A stretch of DNA of 34,092 bases from assembly GCA_024699855.1 (NCBI GenBank), contig JAMPIQ010000023.1, positions 1-34,092 of the forward strand. Reading direction: 5' to 3'. This DNA is from Aphelenchoides besseyi. Lineage: Eukaryota > Nematoda > Chromadorea > Rhabditida > Aphelenchoididae. A program made the position numbers and the translations under genes. Position 1 is the stretch's first letter. Each line of letters begins with the position of its first letter. The notes beneath the pieces are model-generated. The model was not told where the DNA came from and ran no database searches. It saw only the letters and a program-made list of their open reading frames with translations. Below are positions 9,995-17,602 of the stretch, piece after piece.

Positions 9995-10381
9995 GTGTCA
10001 TCCGGAAAACTGGCGAAAATTGTGGTCGGCTTGTCCGTCTTTCTATCGGGTTCGCTGCAGCCCGCCTTTGCTGAGGATGACATTTTGCGCGTTTCGATGA
10101 ATCACGCCCGTGTCCTTCGTCTCGACCGCGCCGTCAGCAAGGTTATCGTCGGCAACTCCAAAGTCGCCGATGCTACCGTTGCCGATGCCACCACGATTGT
10201 TCTGACGGGTCGCAGTTTCGGCACGACCAATCTCGTGCTTCTGGATGCCGATGGTAATCCAATCGTGGATGAACGCATTCTCGTCTCCATCGACGAGGGC
10301 AATACGGTGCGTGTTTTTCCGCCAAACGGAGCGGACCGTTCTGTCCTGTACGCCGAATTGCGAACAGCATTCGCAAAATAG
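9995..10381 (+). CDS. Secreted stand-alone secretin N-terminal-domain protein (pilus-associated)
   Basis: This 128-residue protein has a signal peptide ending A-F-A before E-D-D (about residue 27). The mature part matches the N-terminal domain of CpaC-type secretins: R-V-L-R-L-D-R-A-V-S-K-V-I-V-G-N, then T-I-V-L-T-G-R-S-F-G-T-T-N-L-V-L-L-D. CtpD has the same domain near its N-terminus, but this protein has no secretin pore domain. The start is GTG at 9995; an in-frame stop at 9977-9979 limits it and there is no upstream ATG in frame. It is divergent from ctpA. A periplasmic accessory role in the pilus is inferred. Confidence 0.8.
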   Translation: MSSGKLAKIVVGLSVFLSGSLQPAFAEDDILRVSMNHARVLRLDRAVSKVIVGNSKVADATVADATTIVLTGRSFGTTNLVLLDADGNPIVDERILVSIDEGNTVRVFPPNGADRSVLYAELRTAFAK

Positions 10382-10504
10382 TGGCGATAAAGACGCTCAG
10401 CCATAACAGGCAAGGTCGATCATATTTCAGACAGGACAACAGGCCTTCCGACAAAAACGGAAGCGGCCTGCTCGTAGCTTTTCTGTAAGTGGAAAAGGCG
10501 AAAA

Positions 10505-10547
10505 AGCAACACGCTTCCCGGCGTTTACCGGTCGGCTATATGTTGCT
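10505..10547 (-). terminator. Probable terminator downstream of tRNA-Leu
   Basis: AGCAACA (10505-10511) and TGTTGCT (10541-10547) pair around a 29-base loop that can itself fold. On the minus strand the stem is followed by a T run (the A run near 10500-10505). On the plus strand it is followed by a T run near 10549-10554, so it may also serve the 9995 gene. Confidence 0.5.
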
Positions 10548-10592
10548 GTTTTTTCGGCTAAGTTCTTGATCTGGCTAAGATCAAAAATGGAA

Positions 10593-10679
10593 TGGTGCCC
10601 AGAAGAGGACTCGAACCTCCACACCCTTGCGAGTACCAGCACCTGAAGCTGGCGCGTCTACCAATTCCGCCATCTGGGC
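10593..10679 (-). tRNA. tRNA-Leu (anticodon CAG)
   Basis: The minus strand gives an 87-base tRNA with encoded CCA. The acceptor stem GCCCAGA pairs with TCTGGGC. The anticodon stem CCAGC/GCTGG encloses the loop TTCAGGT, so the anticodon is CAG, which reads CUG. A long variable arm, as in tRNA-Leu, and a T arm with GGTTCGAGTCC are present. No base is out of place. Confidence 0.95.
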
Positions 10680-10689
10680 GACGGAGAGC

Positions 10690-10718
10690 GATGTACGAGG
10701 GCAGCCGCCCGGTGTCAA
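10690..10718 (-). promoter_or_regulatory. Promoter of tRNA-Leu
   Basis: On the minus strand, TTGACA (10713-10718) is followed after 17 bases by TACATC (10690-10695). The tRNA 5' end is 11 bases further on, as expected for a strong sigma-70-type stable-RNA promoter. Confidence 0.6.
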
Positions 10719-10798
10719 CAGACTTTTTGAACTTTTATGACGATCATTGATTTTAAAGGGAAAAAACTTGGTCGGGGCTGTTGAAACATGTCGCCGGG

Positions 10799-11106
10799 TC
10801 AGGTGTCGAGCCCTTCATGCTTCGTTCTGTCCACATGACCGAGGTCGCGCTCCGGGTCGATGATGTCACGGATTCTCTGTTTGAGTTCTTTTGGGCCGGG
10901 AAAACCGCCATCGCGTTTGCGTTCCCATATGGTCGTGCCGTCGACGGTGATCTCGAACAGGCCGCCGGTTGAGGGAACGAGGCTGACTTCGCCGACATCG
11001 GAAGCGAAGGTCTGAAGGATTTCCTGCGCCATCCAGCCTGCCCGGAGCAGCCAGTTGCATTGCGTGCAATAGCGGATGGTTTATGCGGGGTTTGGGTCTC
11101 GGTCAT
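10799..11106 (-). CDS. SelT/SelW/SelH (Rdx) family protein (one frame break)
   Basis: This is a small thioredoxin-like-fold protein of the Rdx family. The N-terminal part has R-Y-C-T-Q-C-N-W, the C-x-x-C site with Cys where animal selenoproteins carry selenocysteine. The C-terminal part has the family pattern G-G-L-F-E-I-T-V-D-G and F-P-G-P-K-E-L-K. The ATG at 11106 and the C-x-x-C part are in different frames: one base seems to be missing at 11078-11082 (GGTTT), because the other frame meets a stop immediately upstream. With that base the protein is about 102 residues. The reaction is unknown; a redox role is expected from the family. Confidence 0.8.
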
Positions 11107-11135
11107 CCTCAGGTCTCCTTCACCGCGCAGTGGCA

Positions 11136-11171
11136 ATAATGTTCACGATAATGTCAACCATAATACTCATG
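11136..11171. repeat. Three tandem 12-base imperfect repeats in a divergent promoter
   Basis: Units begin at 11136, 11148 and 11160. Each starts ATAAT and continues GTTCACG, GTCAACC and ACTCATG. They lie between the SelW-like gene (start 11106, minus) and doxX (start 11252, plus), where an iterated operator could sit. Confidence 0.45.
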
Positions 11172-11251
11172 TTTTTACCGTGCGTACGCTTGTTCTTATC
11201 ATGCGGCTTTGCGAACAGAGAAGCTGTCGAAGGCTGAAACGTGGAGATCCT

Positions 11252-11701
11252 ATGGCCCAGTTCGAGAATAATCGTCAGCGTCTTTTCGTTCCGGCGGTCG
11301 CACCGCTTTATAATGCGACACATGATCTGGCGGAGACGATCCTGCGCGTCACGGCCGGGCTTCTTCTTGTCACCCATGGTTTCGGCAAGATCGTCAATCC
11401 TTTCGGCGCAGTCGGCATGGTGGAGAGCCTCGGTTTTTATCCCGGCGTCTTCTGGTCGCCGCTGCTTGCCGCCACGGAATTTTTCGGCGGCATTCTGGTC
11501 GCCATCGGCCTGTTCACACGGCCGGCATCTTTCGCGGCCATGATCGTTCTTCTGGTAACGGTTTATTTTCACGGCATCGTAAAGGCGGAAGGTCTGGGCG
11601 GCGCGGAAAAATCGATCCTTTGGGCCGCGATTTTCCTGTTCTTTGCCGTTCGTGGCGGCAACCGGCATTCCGCAGACGCCAAGCTGGCGCGTGAATTCTA
11701 A
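11252..11701 (+). CDS. DoxX family membrane protein
   Basis: This intact 149-residue membrane protein has four hydrophobic helices (about residues 28-48, 66-88, 92-112 and 118-138) and the DoxX pattern: R-V-T-A-G-L-L-L-V-T-H-G-F-G-K near 32-46, and A-A-T-E-F-F-G-G-I-L-V-A-I-G-L-F-T-R-P near 73-92. DoxX proteins are linked to thiol or oxidative stress and quinone chemistry, but the substrate of this branch is not known. The ATG at 11252 begins the conserved part; the frame upstream of it lacks family similarity. It is divergent from the SelW-like redox protein. Confidence 0.85.
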   Translation: MAQFENNRQRLFVPAVAPLYNATHDLAETILRVTAGLLLVTHGFGKIVNPFGAVGMVESLGFYPGVFWSPLLAATEFFGGILVAIGLFTRPASFAAMIVLLVTVYFHGIVKAEGLGGAEKSILWAAIFLFFAVRGGNRHSADAKLAREF

Positions 11702-11839
11702 GGCGCATCAGGTCAGGTCATCCGCCTGTCGTCGCACTGACGACGCCGCGGCTCTTGAAAATCGATTTTTCTCGTGGTGAAGCTGGATTCGATCGGCACT
11801 CTTGGCCGGTTGAATCCATTGTCGTCCCCACGAGGTTTT

Positions 11840-12565
11840 ATGCGCGTCGCAATCATAGAAAACATGGCGGGTACGCCGCATGGGCAACTCGGCGTAGCGC
11901 TGGAAGAAGCGGCGGCGGAAATCCATGTGATCCGCGCCTATGCGGGTGAGCCTCTCCCAAGGGATGCCGCCGACCATGATGCGCTTGTAGTTCTGGGCGG
12001 CGAACAGAACGCGCTTGACGATGCGCTTTATCCGTATCTTGCCGATCTCGCCCTTCTCATGAAAGCCTTTGGCGATGCTGGTAAAGCGGTCATGGGTGTG
12101 TGCCTCGGCAGCCAGTTGCTGGCGCGCGCCTATGGCGGAGAGAATATTCTCTCGGGGCCGCCGGAATTCGGCTGGCAGGATGTCTCCCTGACTGAAGAGG
12201 GCGTGTCCGATCCGCTATTGGCCGGGCTGGAAGAGACCTTCCCTATTTTTCAGTGGCATTGCGATACATTTACGCTTCCGCCGGACGCCACGCGCCTTGC
12301 GACCAATGGCGCGACACGAAATCAGGCCTTTCGCATCGGCCGGGCGGTCTATGGCACGCAATTCCATTTCGAGGCCTCGACCGCCGTGGTTGATGGCTGG
12401 TGCCAGGCGTTTCCTGCTTCCGTCGAAAGAATGTCGCCGGGCTGGCTGGAGAACTATCGTGACCACCGTGGCTTGCGCGCAGAAATGGCCGATGCAGCCG
12501 GGCTGGAAATCGCTCGAGCCTGGGTACGGCTCATTCAGATCGGCGATTTTCAGTTGCGAAAGTGA
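11840..12565 (+). CDS. Class I glutamine amidotransferase (GMP synthase-like)
   Basis: This is a stand-alone GATase1 domain of 241 residues. The start at 11840 (M-R-V-A-I-I-E-N) opens the first beta strand; an in-frame ATG at 11774 only adds unrelated sequence. The nucleophile Cys lies in G-V-C-L-G-S-Q-L-L-A (about residues 91-100), the oxyanion region is V-L-G-G-E-Q-N, and the His-x-Glu pair is in Y-G-T-Q-F-H-F-E-A. There is no ATP-pyrophosphatase domain, so it is not GuaA. Stand-alone members hydrolyse glutamine or gamma-glutamyl compounds; the substrate cannot be told from sequence. Confidence 0.85.
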   Translation: MRVAIIENMAGTPHGQLGVALEEAAAEIHVIRAYAGEPLPRDAADHDALVVLGGEQNALDDALYPYLADLALLMKAFGDAGKAVMGVCLGSQLLARAYGGENILSGPPEFGWQDVSLTEEGVSDPLLAGLEETFPIFQWHCDTFTLPPDATRLATNGATRNQAFRIGRAVYGTQFHFEASTAVVDGWCQAFPASVERMSPGWLENYRDHRGLRAEMADAAGLEIARAWVRLIQIGDFQLRK

Positions 12566-12623
12566 TCGAGGCCGAACAAAGTTGCGGCTGATGGACTACC
12601 GCGCGAAAGGAGGCGCAAACATC

Positions 12624-12814
12624 ATGTACAAATTCGAAATCTATCAGGACAAGGCCGGCGAATATCGTTTCCGCTTCAAGGCATCCAACGGGGAAAAACA
12701 ATGTTCTCGTCGGAAGGATACAAGGCGAAGGCTTCGGCCATCCATGCGATCGAATCGATCAAGAGAAACTCCCCCGGCGCCGACACTGTCGATCTGACCG
12801 CCATGACGGCCTGA
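12624..12814 (+). CDS. DUF1508 (YegP-like) protein (one frame break)
   Basis: This is a single-repeat DUF1508 protein: Y-K-F-E-I-Y-x-D-K-A-G-E-Y-R-F-R-F-K-A-S-N-G, followed in another frame by M-F-S-S-E-G-Y-K-A-K-A-S-A, the family hallmark. Removing one G from GGGG at 12690-12693 joins them, giving 63 residues that end in L-T-A-M-T-A. A strong SD (AAAGGAGG, about 12606-12613) precedes the start. The function of the family is not established. Confidence 0.85.
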
Positions 12815-12992
12815 GCCGCGCCACGACGCGAGAACTCGAACCGTTTCGCCTGCCAGAAATGACGGGCGCATCGGCGTGTGCCGACGTAAAGATAAGATTC
12901 AGTCTTTTTTGATAATCTTCCGTTAGCATTTGTATTTCGAGGTCTCCGGGCGGCATCAGAGTGCCCCCGATTTGTTTTGCGTACGGGTTCTC

Positions 12993-14108
12993 ATGCGTTC
13001 ATCGGCTGTGCCAGCACTTTTCTTCGGTTGCTTCCTGCTTGGAGGCTGCACGTCCAGTTCCGGGCCGGAAAGCCTGATGGCCGGTTTGCCCTCGAAGGAA
13101 ACGACGAGTTCGGTCACGCCATCCGCGCCGGTGCCGCAGGCAAGTGTCGGTACCCAGCCCATTTCAGCACAGCCACGGCAGGAAGTTCTGGCATGGGGCG
13201 GGCCGGTGCCTGACGAACCCAAGGCCTTTTCCGCTGTCACCCCCAGGGCGTCGTTAACGCAGAATGCGCCTGAAATCCGTTTGCCGGTTCCGTCACAGGC
13301 GGCGGGAATGGTGCGGCCGGCGGAGAGCGCCCCACGATCAACCAGATGGAGCGCCCGGTCCAGTTGGCCATGGCTGCGGCGCCGGCGGCGAGCGCCGGTG
13401 CGCAGATTCGCTCGCGCATTTTCCGCTCCAGCTTCAGCGATGCCAAGCCGATCAATTTCGGCAGGGTCCAGCCGCGTCATTTCCAGGTCCACGGGGTGGA
13501 TGTATCCCGCTGGCAGGCCAATATAAACTGGCCGCAGCTGCGCACGCGCGGCGCCAATTTCGCCTTCATCAAGGCGACGGATGGCGGCGACCATCTCGAT
13601 CCGATGTTCCGCACCAACTGGCAGCGCGCGAAGGAGGCGGGCATTCGCCGCGGCGCTTACCACTTCTTCTACTGGTGCCGCAACGCCAGCGAACAGGCGG
13701 ACTGGTTCATTCGCAATGTACCGCGCGACCCGGACGCCCTGCCGCCGGTCATCGACGTGGGAATATAACGGCGAATCGAGCTGCAAGATGCGCCATTCCC
13801 GTGAACGCGTTCTGGAAAAGATGCGCGTCTTCATGGACAAGCTTGAGCGCCATTACGGCCAGCGGCCGATCATTTATACGGCGCCCGATTTTTACAAGGA
13901 CAACCTCCAGGGCGAATTCCAGGATTATCCCTTCTGGCTGCGCGCCGTCGCCCAGCATCCATCGGTGGTTTATCCCGGCCGCAAGTGGCTGTTCTGGCAA
14001 TATTCCGGTTCCGGCCTGTCGCACGGCGTCGATGGCCGCATCGATCTCAATGTCTTCAACGGCAGTGAGGATGCATGGCATCGCTGGGTGGACCGCCGTT
14101 CGAGCTGA
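12993..14108 (+). CDS. GH25 (lysozyme-like) lipoprotein (two frame breaks)
   Basis: The N-terminus has a signal peptide with lipobox L-L-G-G-C (about residues 14-18), then a Pro/Ser-rich linker, then a GH25 muramidase domain starting V-H-G-V-D-V-S-R-W-Q, with F-I-K-A-T-D-G-G and a C-terminal W-Q-Y-S-G-S-G. The catalytic D-x-E is I-D-V-E-Y, exactly where the second break falls: GGG at 13759-13761 carries one extra base. The first break is at CCCC, 13330-13333, where one base seems lost. Corrected, the protein is about 371 residues. GH25 enzymes cleave peptidoglycan between MurNAc and GlcNAc; a role in wall remodelling is inferred. Confidence 0.82.
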
Positions 14109-14120
14109 CGATGGCAGCCG

Positions 14121-15002
14121 TCAACGCGCGAATTTTCGCGCGCCTGCAACACAGAGCACCACCACAAGCGTAACGGCAATCATGGCCGGGCTCACCTCCT
14201 CATGCAGCAGGGTTGCGGCAAGTGCGAGCCCGAAGAAGGGCTGAAGCAATTGCAGCTGGCCGACGGCTGCGATGCCGCCAAGCGCCAGCCCGCGATACCA
14301 GAAGATGAAGCCGATCAGCATGCTGAACAGGGAAACATAGGCAAGGCCGGCCCAGGCCTGCAGATTGATGCCGGCGAGTGTTTCCGGCCCGGTGAAGAAA
14401 GCAAGCGGCAGCATTACCGGCAGGGAAAGAACCAGCGCCCAGGAAATGACCTGCCAGCCGCCCAGCTTGCGGGAAAGGGCAGCACCTTCCGCATAGCCAA
14501 GCCCGCAGACGATGATTGCGCCGAGCATCAGAAGATCGCCGGCAAGCGACGCCTCGATCCCGGCGGCAAACGAATTCGACAGCGAAAACCCCGCAACAAG
14601 CGCGCTTCCAAGACAGGAAAAGAGCCAGAAGACGGGGCGTGGGCGTTCTCCGCCGCGCAGCACGGCGAAGATTGCTGTCGCGAGCGGCAAGAGCCCCACG
14701 AAAACGATGGAATGCGCCGAGGTGACATGCCGCAGGGCGAGTGCGGTCAGTAACGGGAAGCCCACCACGACACCGAGCGAGACGATGAAAAGCGATGTCA
14801 GGTCATCGCTCGCCGGGCGCTTTTGCCTGAACAGAAACAGCAGCGCCCGCGCCAGCAGGCCGGCAATGCTGGCGCGGGCGACGGTCAGGAACACCGGATC
14901 GAAACCCGTTACCGCAATGCGTGTCGCGGGCAGCGAACCGCTGAATATCACCACGCCTGTCAGACCGCTCAGCCAGCCGCTCGTCGTCTTGTCCATTGTC
15001 AA
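14121..15002 (-). CDS. EamA/DMT-family exporter
   Basis: This intact 293-residue protein has ten hydrophobic helices in two EamA repeats. The second repeat has G-L-A-Y-V-S-L-F-S-M-L-I-G-F-I-F-W-Y-R-G-L and ends Q-L-Q-L-L-Q-P-F-F-G, a common EamA pattern. Family members export amino acids and other metabolites. It is divergent from the MocR-type regulator at 15112, so that regulator probably controls it. The start may be 15002 or the second Met at 14996. It ends 12 bases from the convergent GH25 gene. Confidence 0.88.
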   Translation of the reverse strand: MTMDKTTSGWLSGLTGVVIFSGSLPATRIAVTGFDPVFLTVARASIAGLLARALLFLFRQKRPASDDLTSLFIVSLGVVVGFPLLTALALRHVTSAHSIVFVGLLPLATAIFAVLRGGERPRPVFWLFSCLGSALVAGFSLSNSFAAGIEASLAGDLLMLGAIIVCGLGYAEGAALSRKLGGWQVISWALVLSLPVMLPLAFFTGPETLAGINLQAWAGLAYVSLFSMLIGFIFWYRGLALGGIAAVGQLQLLQPFFGLALAATLLHEEVSPAMIAVTLVVVLCVAGARKFAR

Positions 15003-15111
15003 CTCCTGCGTTTTGCCTTTCTTGATCCGGAATGGCTGGCAGGAACAGCGACAATCATATACAATTTCAACAAACTGTTATGGTATCATAAGCGGTACAG
15101 TTGGAGGAAGT
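15003..15111. promoter_or_regulatory. Divergent promoter region with a candidate MocR operator
   Basis: AACTGT (15073-15078) and ACAGTT (15097-15102) form an inverted repeat with an 18-base spacer. TATG (15079-15082) and CATA (15087-15090) form a second, smaller one inside it. It lies just before the SD and GTG of the regulator gene, a position suited to autoregulation and control of the divergent exporter. Confidence 0.4.
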
Positions 15112-16526
15112 GTGGACGGACAAGTCGCTGCGGGCACGCGCATAGAGAAGGTGATGGCAAGTGTGCGGCAACGCATCGCCTCGCGCAGCCTGGTGCCTGG
15201 CGCGCGCCTGCCGTCGGTCAGGGCACTGGCGAAGACCATGCAGGTTTCCACCTCCACCGTTGTCGAGGCCTACGACCGGCTCGTGGCGGATGGTACGATA
15301 AGCTCGCGCCCCGGCTCCGGTTTTTTCGTTTCGGGCCCGCTTGCGCCCCTGTCGCTTGCCGATATCGAGCCGCAGCTCGACAGGGCGGTGGATCCCTTGT
15401 GGGTCTCGCGGCAGGCGCTGGATGAGGGTTCCGTTCTCGCCAAACCCGGCTGCGGCTGGCTTCCCGCATCGTGGATGCCGCAGGAAGCGTTGAGGCGGGC
15501 GATGCGCGGGCTTGCCCGCGCCGACGCCGCCCTGCTGACGGATTATGGCAGTCCGATGGGGCTGTTGCCGCTGCGCCAGCTTCTGTCGCGCCGGCTGGCC
15601 GAACACGGGGTGCAGGCGGGCGCCAGCCAGATCATGCTCACCGATTCAGGCACGCAGGCGATCGATCTTCTGTGCCGTTTCCTGCTGCAACCGGGGGATA
15701 CGGTTGTTGTCGATGATCCCTGTTATTTCAATTTCCACGCCCTCTTGCGGGCGCATCGGGTGAAGATCGTCGGTGTTCCCTATACGCCGACCGGACCGGA
15801 TCTGGCACTCTTCGAGCAGGCGCTGAAAGACCATCAGCCCCGGCTTTATATTACCAATTCCGCAATCCATAATCCGACAGGTGCAAGGCTTTCCGCCGTT
15901 TCCGCCCATCGCCTGCTGATGCTCGCCGAACAGGTGGGGCTGACCATCATCGAGGATGATATTTTTGCCGATTTCGAAACCCAGGCCGCGTCCCGGCTGG
16001 CGGCCTTCGACGGTCTTAACCGCGTCGTCCAGATAGGCAGTTTTTTTCAAAAACACTGTCGGCCTCCGTGCGGTGCGGTTTCATTGCAGCGCCCGTCGCA
16101 TGGGTGGAAGCCCTGACCGATCTCAAGATCGCCACCACTTTTGGCGGAACGCATTTTTCGGCGGCGCTGATCCTGTCGCTTTTGACCGATGGCAGTTACC
16201 GCAAGCATGTCGAGGCGCTGAGGCAGCGTCTTGCGGCAACGATGCCGGAGGTGGCGGCGCGTCTGAGGTCGGTCGGATGTGTGCCGTGGATCGAACCGCA
16301 GGCGGGCATGTTTTTATGGTGCCGCCTACCGGACGGGGTTGATGCCGCCGATGTGGCGCGCCGCGCGCTTTCGCGGCAGGTGGTGCTGGCCCCCGGCAAT
16401 GTGTTCAGTTCCTCGCAGAACGCCTCCGGTTTCATGCGTTTCAATGTGTCGCAAATGGCAGGTCCGCAGGTCATGACGGTGCTGGCGGAGGCGCTTCAGC
16501 AAGCGCCCGAACCTCGTCGGTTGTAA
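15112..16526 (+). CDS. MocR-type regulator: GntR HTH fused to aminotransferase domain (one frame break)
   Basis: A GntR winged helix (about residues 10-75, with S-V-R-A-L-A-K-T-M-Q-V-S-T-S-T-V-V-E-A-Y) is followed by a fold-type I aminotransferase domain. The latter has Y-G-S-P-M-G-L-L-P-L-R near 145, N-P-T-G near 260 and I-I-E-D-D-I near 280. The PLP-lysine motif S-F-S-K-T-L-S is recovered only by removing two T from the run at 16041-16047; adding one would also restore the frame but lengthens the motif. The total is about 470 residues. The start is GTG at 15112 after GGAGGA. MocR proteins use PLP or amino compounds as effectors and usually control the divergent gene, here the DMT exporter. 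Confidence 0.87.
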
Positions 16527-16598
16527 GCGTTCTGGAAGGAATCGGAACAAAATCCCGTGAACGTCGTTTTCTCCGCAGAATGAAGAGGAGGAAACACC

Positions 16599-16916
16599 AT
16601 GACATTCGATCCCAACAACCCGCGTCCGGACCGCGATCTTCGTCCGGAAGTGAATATCAGCAATGAACCGCGTGCCCGCACGTCGTCGTCCTGGGTGCCG
16701 TGGTTGGCGATCATCGTCGTCGTATTGGTGGGCGTTTTCGCCTGGTCGCAGATGAGCGGCCCGACCACCGATCCGGCCACGACATCCTCCACCACGCCGC
16801 CTGCGGCAACGGATCAGGCACCGGCGCCCATGGCTCCAACCGCTCCGGCAACACCGCCTGCGAACAACACCGCACCGGCAAGCCCGAATACGGGCGGCAC
16901 GCAGACCCAGCCGTAA
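16599..16916 (+). CDS. Small single-span membrane protein, Pro/Thr/Ala-rich tail
   Basis: This 105-residue protein is intact. It has a polar, Arg/Asn/Pro-rich N-terminus (residues 1-30), one membrane helix (about 33-51, W-V-P-W-L-A-I-I-V-V-V-L-V-G-V-F-A-W) and a low-complexity tail rich in Pro, Thr and Ala (about 57-105), probably periplasmic. A strong SD (AGGAGG) lies 8 bases before the ATG and a terminator follows. No family function is known to me; proteins of this layout are common in Rhizobiaceae and are annotated as hypothetical. Confidence 0.75.
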   Translation: MTFDPNNPRPDRDLRPEVNISNEPRARTSSSWVPWLAIIVVVLVGVFAWSQMSGPTTDPATTSSTTPPAATDQAPAPMAPTAPATPPANNTAPASPNTGGTQTQP

Positions 16917-16934
16917 CGGGCCTACTGATATGAT

Positions 16935-16965
16935 AAAACCGCCTGCCTCCGGGCAGGCGGTTTTT
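16935..16965. terminator. Rho-independent terminator
   Basis: CCGCCTGCC (16939-16947) and GGCAGGCGG (16952-16960) pair around TCCG. An A run precedes the stem and a T run follows, so it can act for the 16599 gene and for the convergent Rrf2 gene. Confidence 0.85.
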
Positions 16966-16987
16966 CTTTGCGGCCATCATCCGCGCC

Positions 16988-17446
16988 CTAAAGCTGCTCC
17001 ATCGCGGAAGGGTGGTTGGAAACCCTGGACCAACGGCTGATGGATTCCTGTGCCAGTTGCGAAAGGGCAATGCTCCCGAAACGGGATAGCAGAATGTTTT
17101 CCGCCTCTTTCATGGCGTCGAAAAGTGCTGCATTGACGGCCTGTTCAATAACGCAATTCGGGTTGTCGCCCGCCAGCCCTATCGAGAACAGTTCCGGTGC
17201 GCCAAGCGCCCGGTAAATGTCGAGCAGCGTGATTTCGCTGAGCGGCCGCGCCAGCACCCACCCGCCGCCATGGCCCTTTTCCGACGAGACATAACCATGC
17301 TCGCGCAAGCCGGCCATCGTCCTGCGCACCACCACCGGATTGGTCTGAAGCATCGCCGCGATGCTCTCGGATGTCGCCGCACCCTTATGATTTTCCATAT
17401 GGATCAGAATATGCAGCACCCGTGAAAGGCGCGTGTCGTGTCTCAT
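16988..17446 (-). CDS. Rrf2-family transcriptional regulator
   Basis: This intact 152-residue protein has a winged-helix HTH (about residues 5-75, with S-I-A-A-M-L-Q-T-N-P-V-V-V-R-R-T and G-G-G-W-V-L-A-R) and a dimerisation helix. It has only one Cys in the usual effector region (N-P-N-C-V-I-E), not the three-Cys set that binds an Fe-S cluster in IscR or NsrR. It therefore belongs with the cluster-free or thiol-sensing branch (YwnA/CymR-like). It is divergent from the flavoprotein at 17603 and likely controls it and itself through the repeats at 17494-17556. Confidence 0.85.
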   Translation of the reverse strand: MRHDTRLSRVLHILIHMENHKGAATSESIAAMLQTNPVVVRRTMAGLREHGYVSSEKGHGGGWVLARPLSEITLLDIYRALGAPELFSIGLAGDNPNCVIEQAVNAALFDAMKEAENILLSRFGSIALSQLAQESISRWSRVSNHPSAMEQL

Positions 17447-17493
17447 TGTCCAAACCCGTCTGTTTACACACCGACGCTATCACTTTCGAGGTG

Positions 17494-17556
17494 ACGTAAC
17501 AATATAAGTTGCGTGACTATTGACTCTAAAAATCACGTAACAATATAAGTATCGTG
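17494..17556. promoter_or_regulatory. Repeated operator between the Rrf2 and flavoprotein genes
   Basis: The 16-base sequence ACGTAACAATATAAGT occurs twice, at 17494-17509 and 17535-17550, with starts 41 bases apart (about four helical turns). The second copy lies within TCACG ... CGTGA (17533-17556), a perfect 5-base inverted repeat. It sits in the 156-base divergent spacer and is best read as the Rrf2 binding region. Confidence 0.65.
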
Positions 17557-17602
17557 AAATGAACGGGCGCTTCCGCCTCTTTCCTGAAACGATGGGTGCA
17601 TC

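Noticed and set aside
10427..10642. Small minus-strand open frame over tRNA-Leu
   Set aside because: It covers most of the tRNA and its terminator and has no coding features.
14202..14753. Plus-strand Gln/Glu/Lys-rich open frame inside the DMT exporter gene
   Set aside because: It is antisense to ten well-formed membrane helices; the odd composition is what antisense of such sequence gives.
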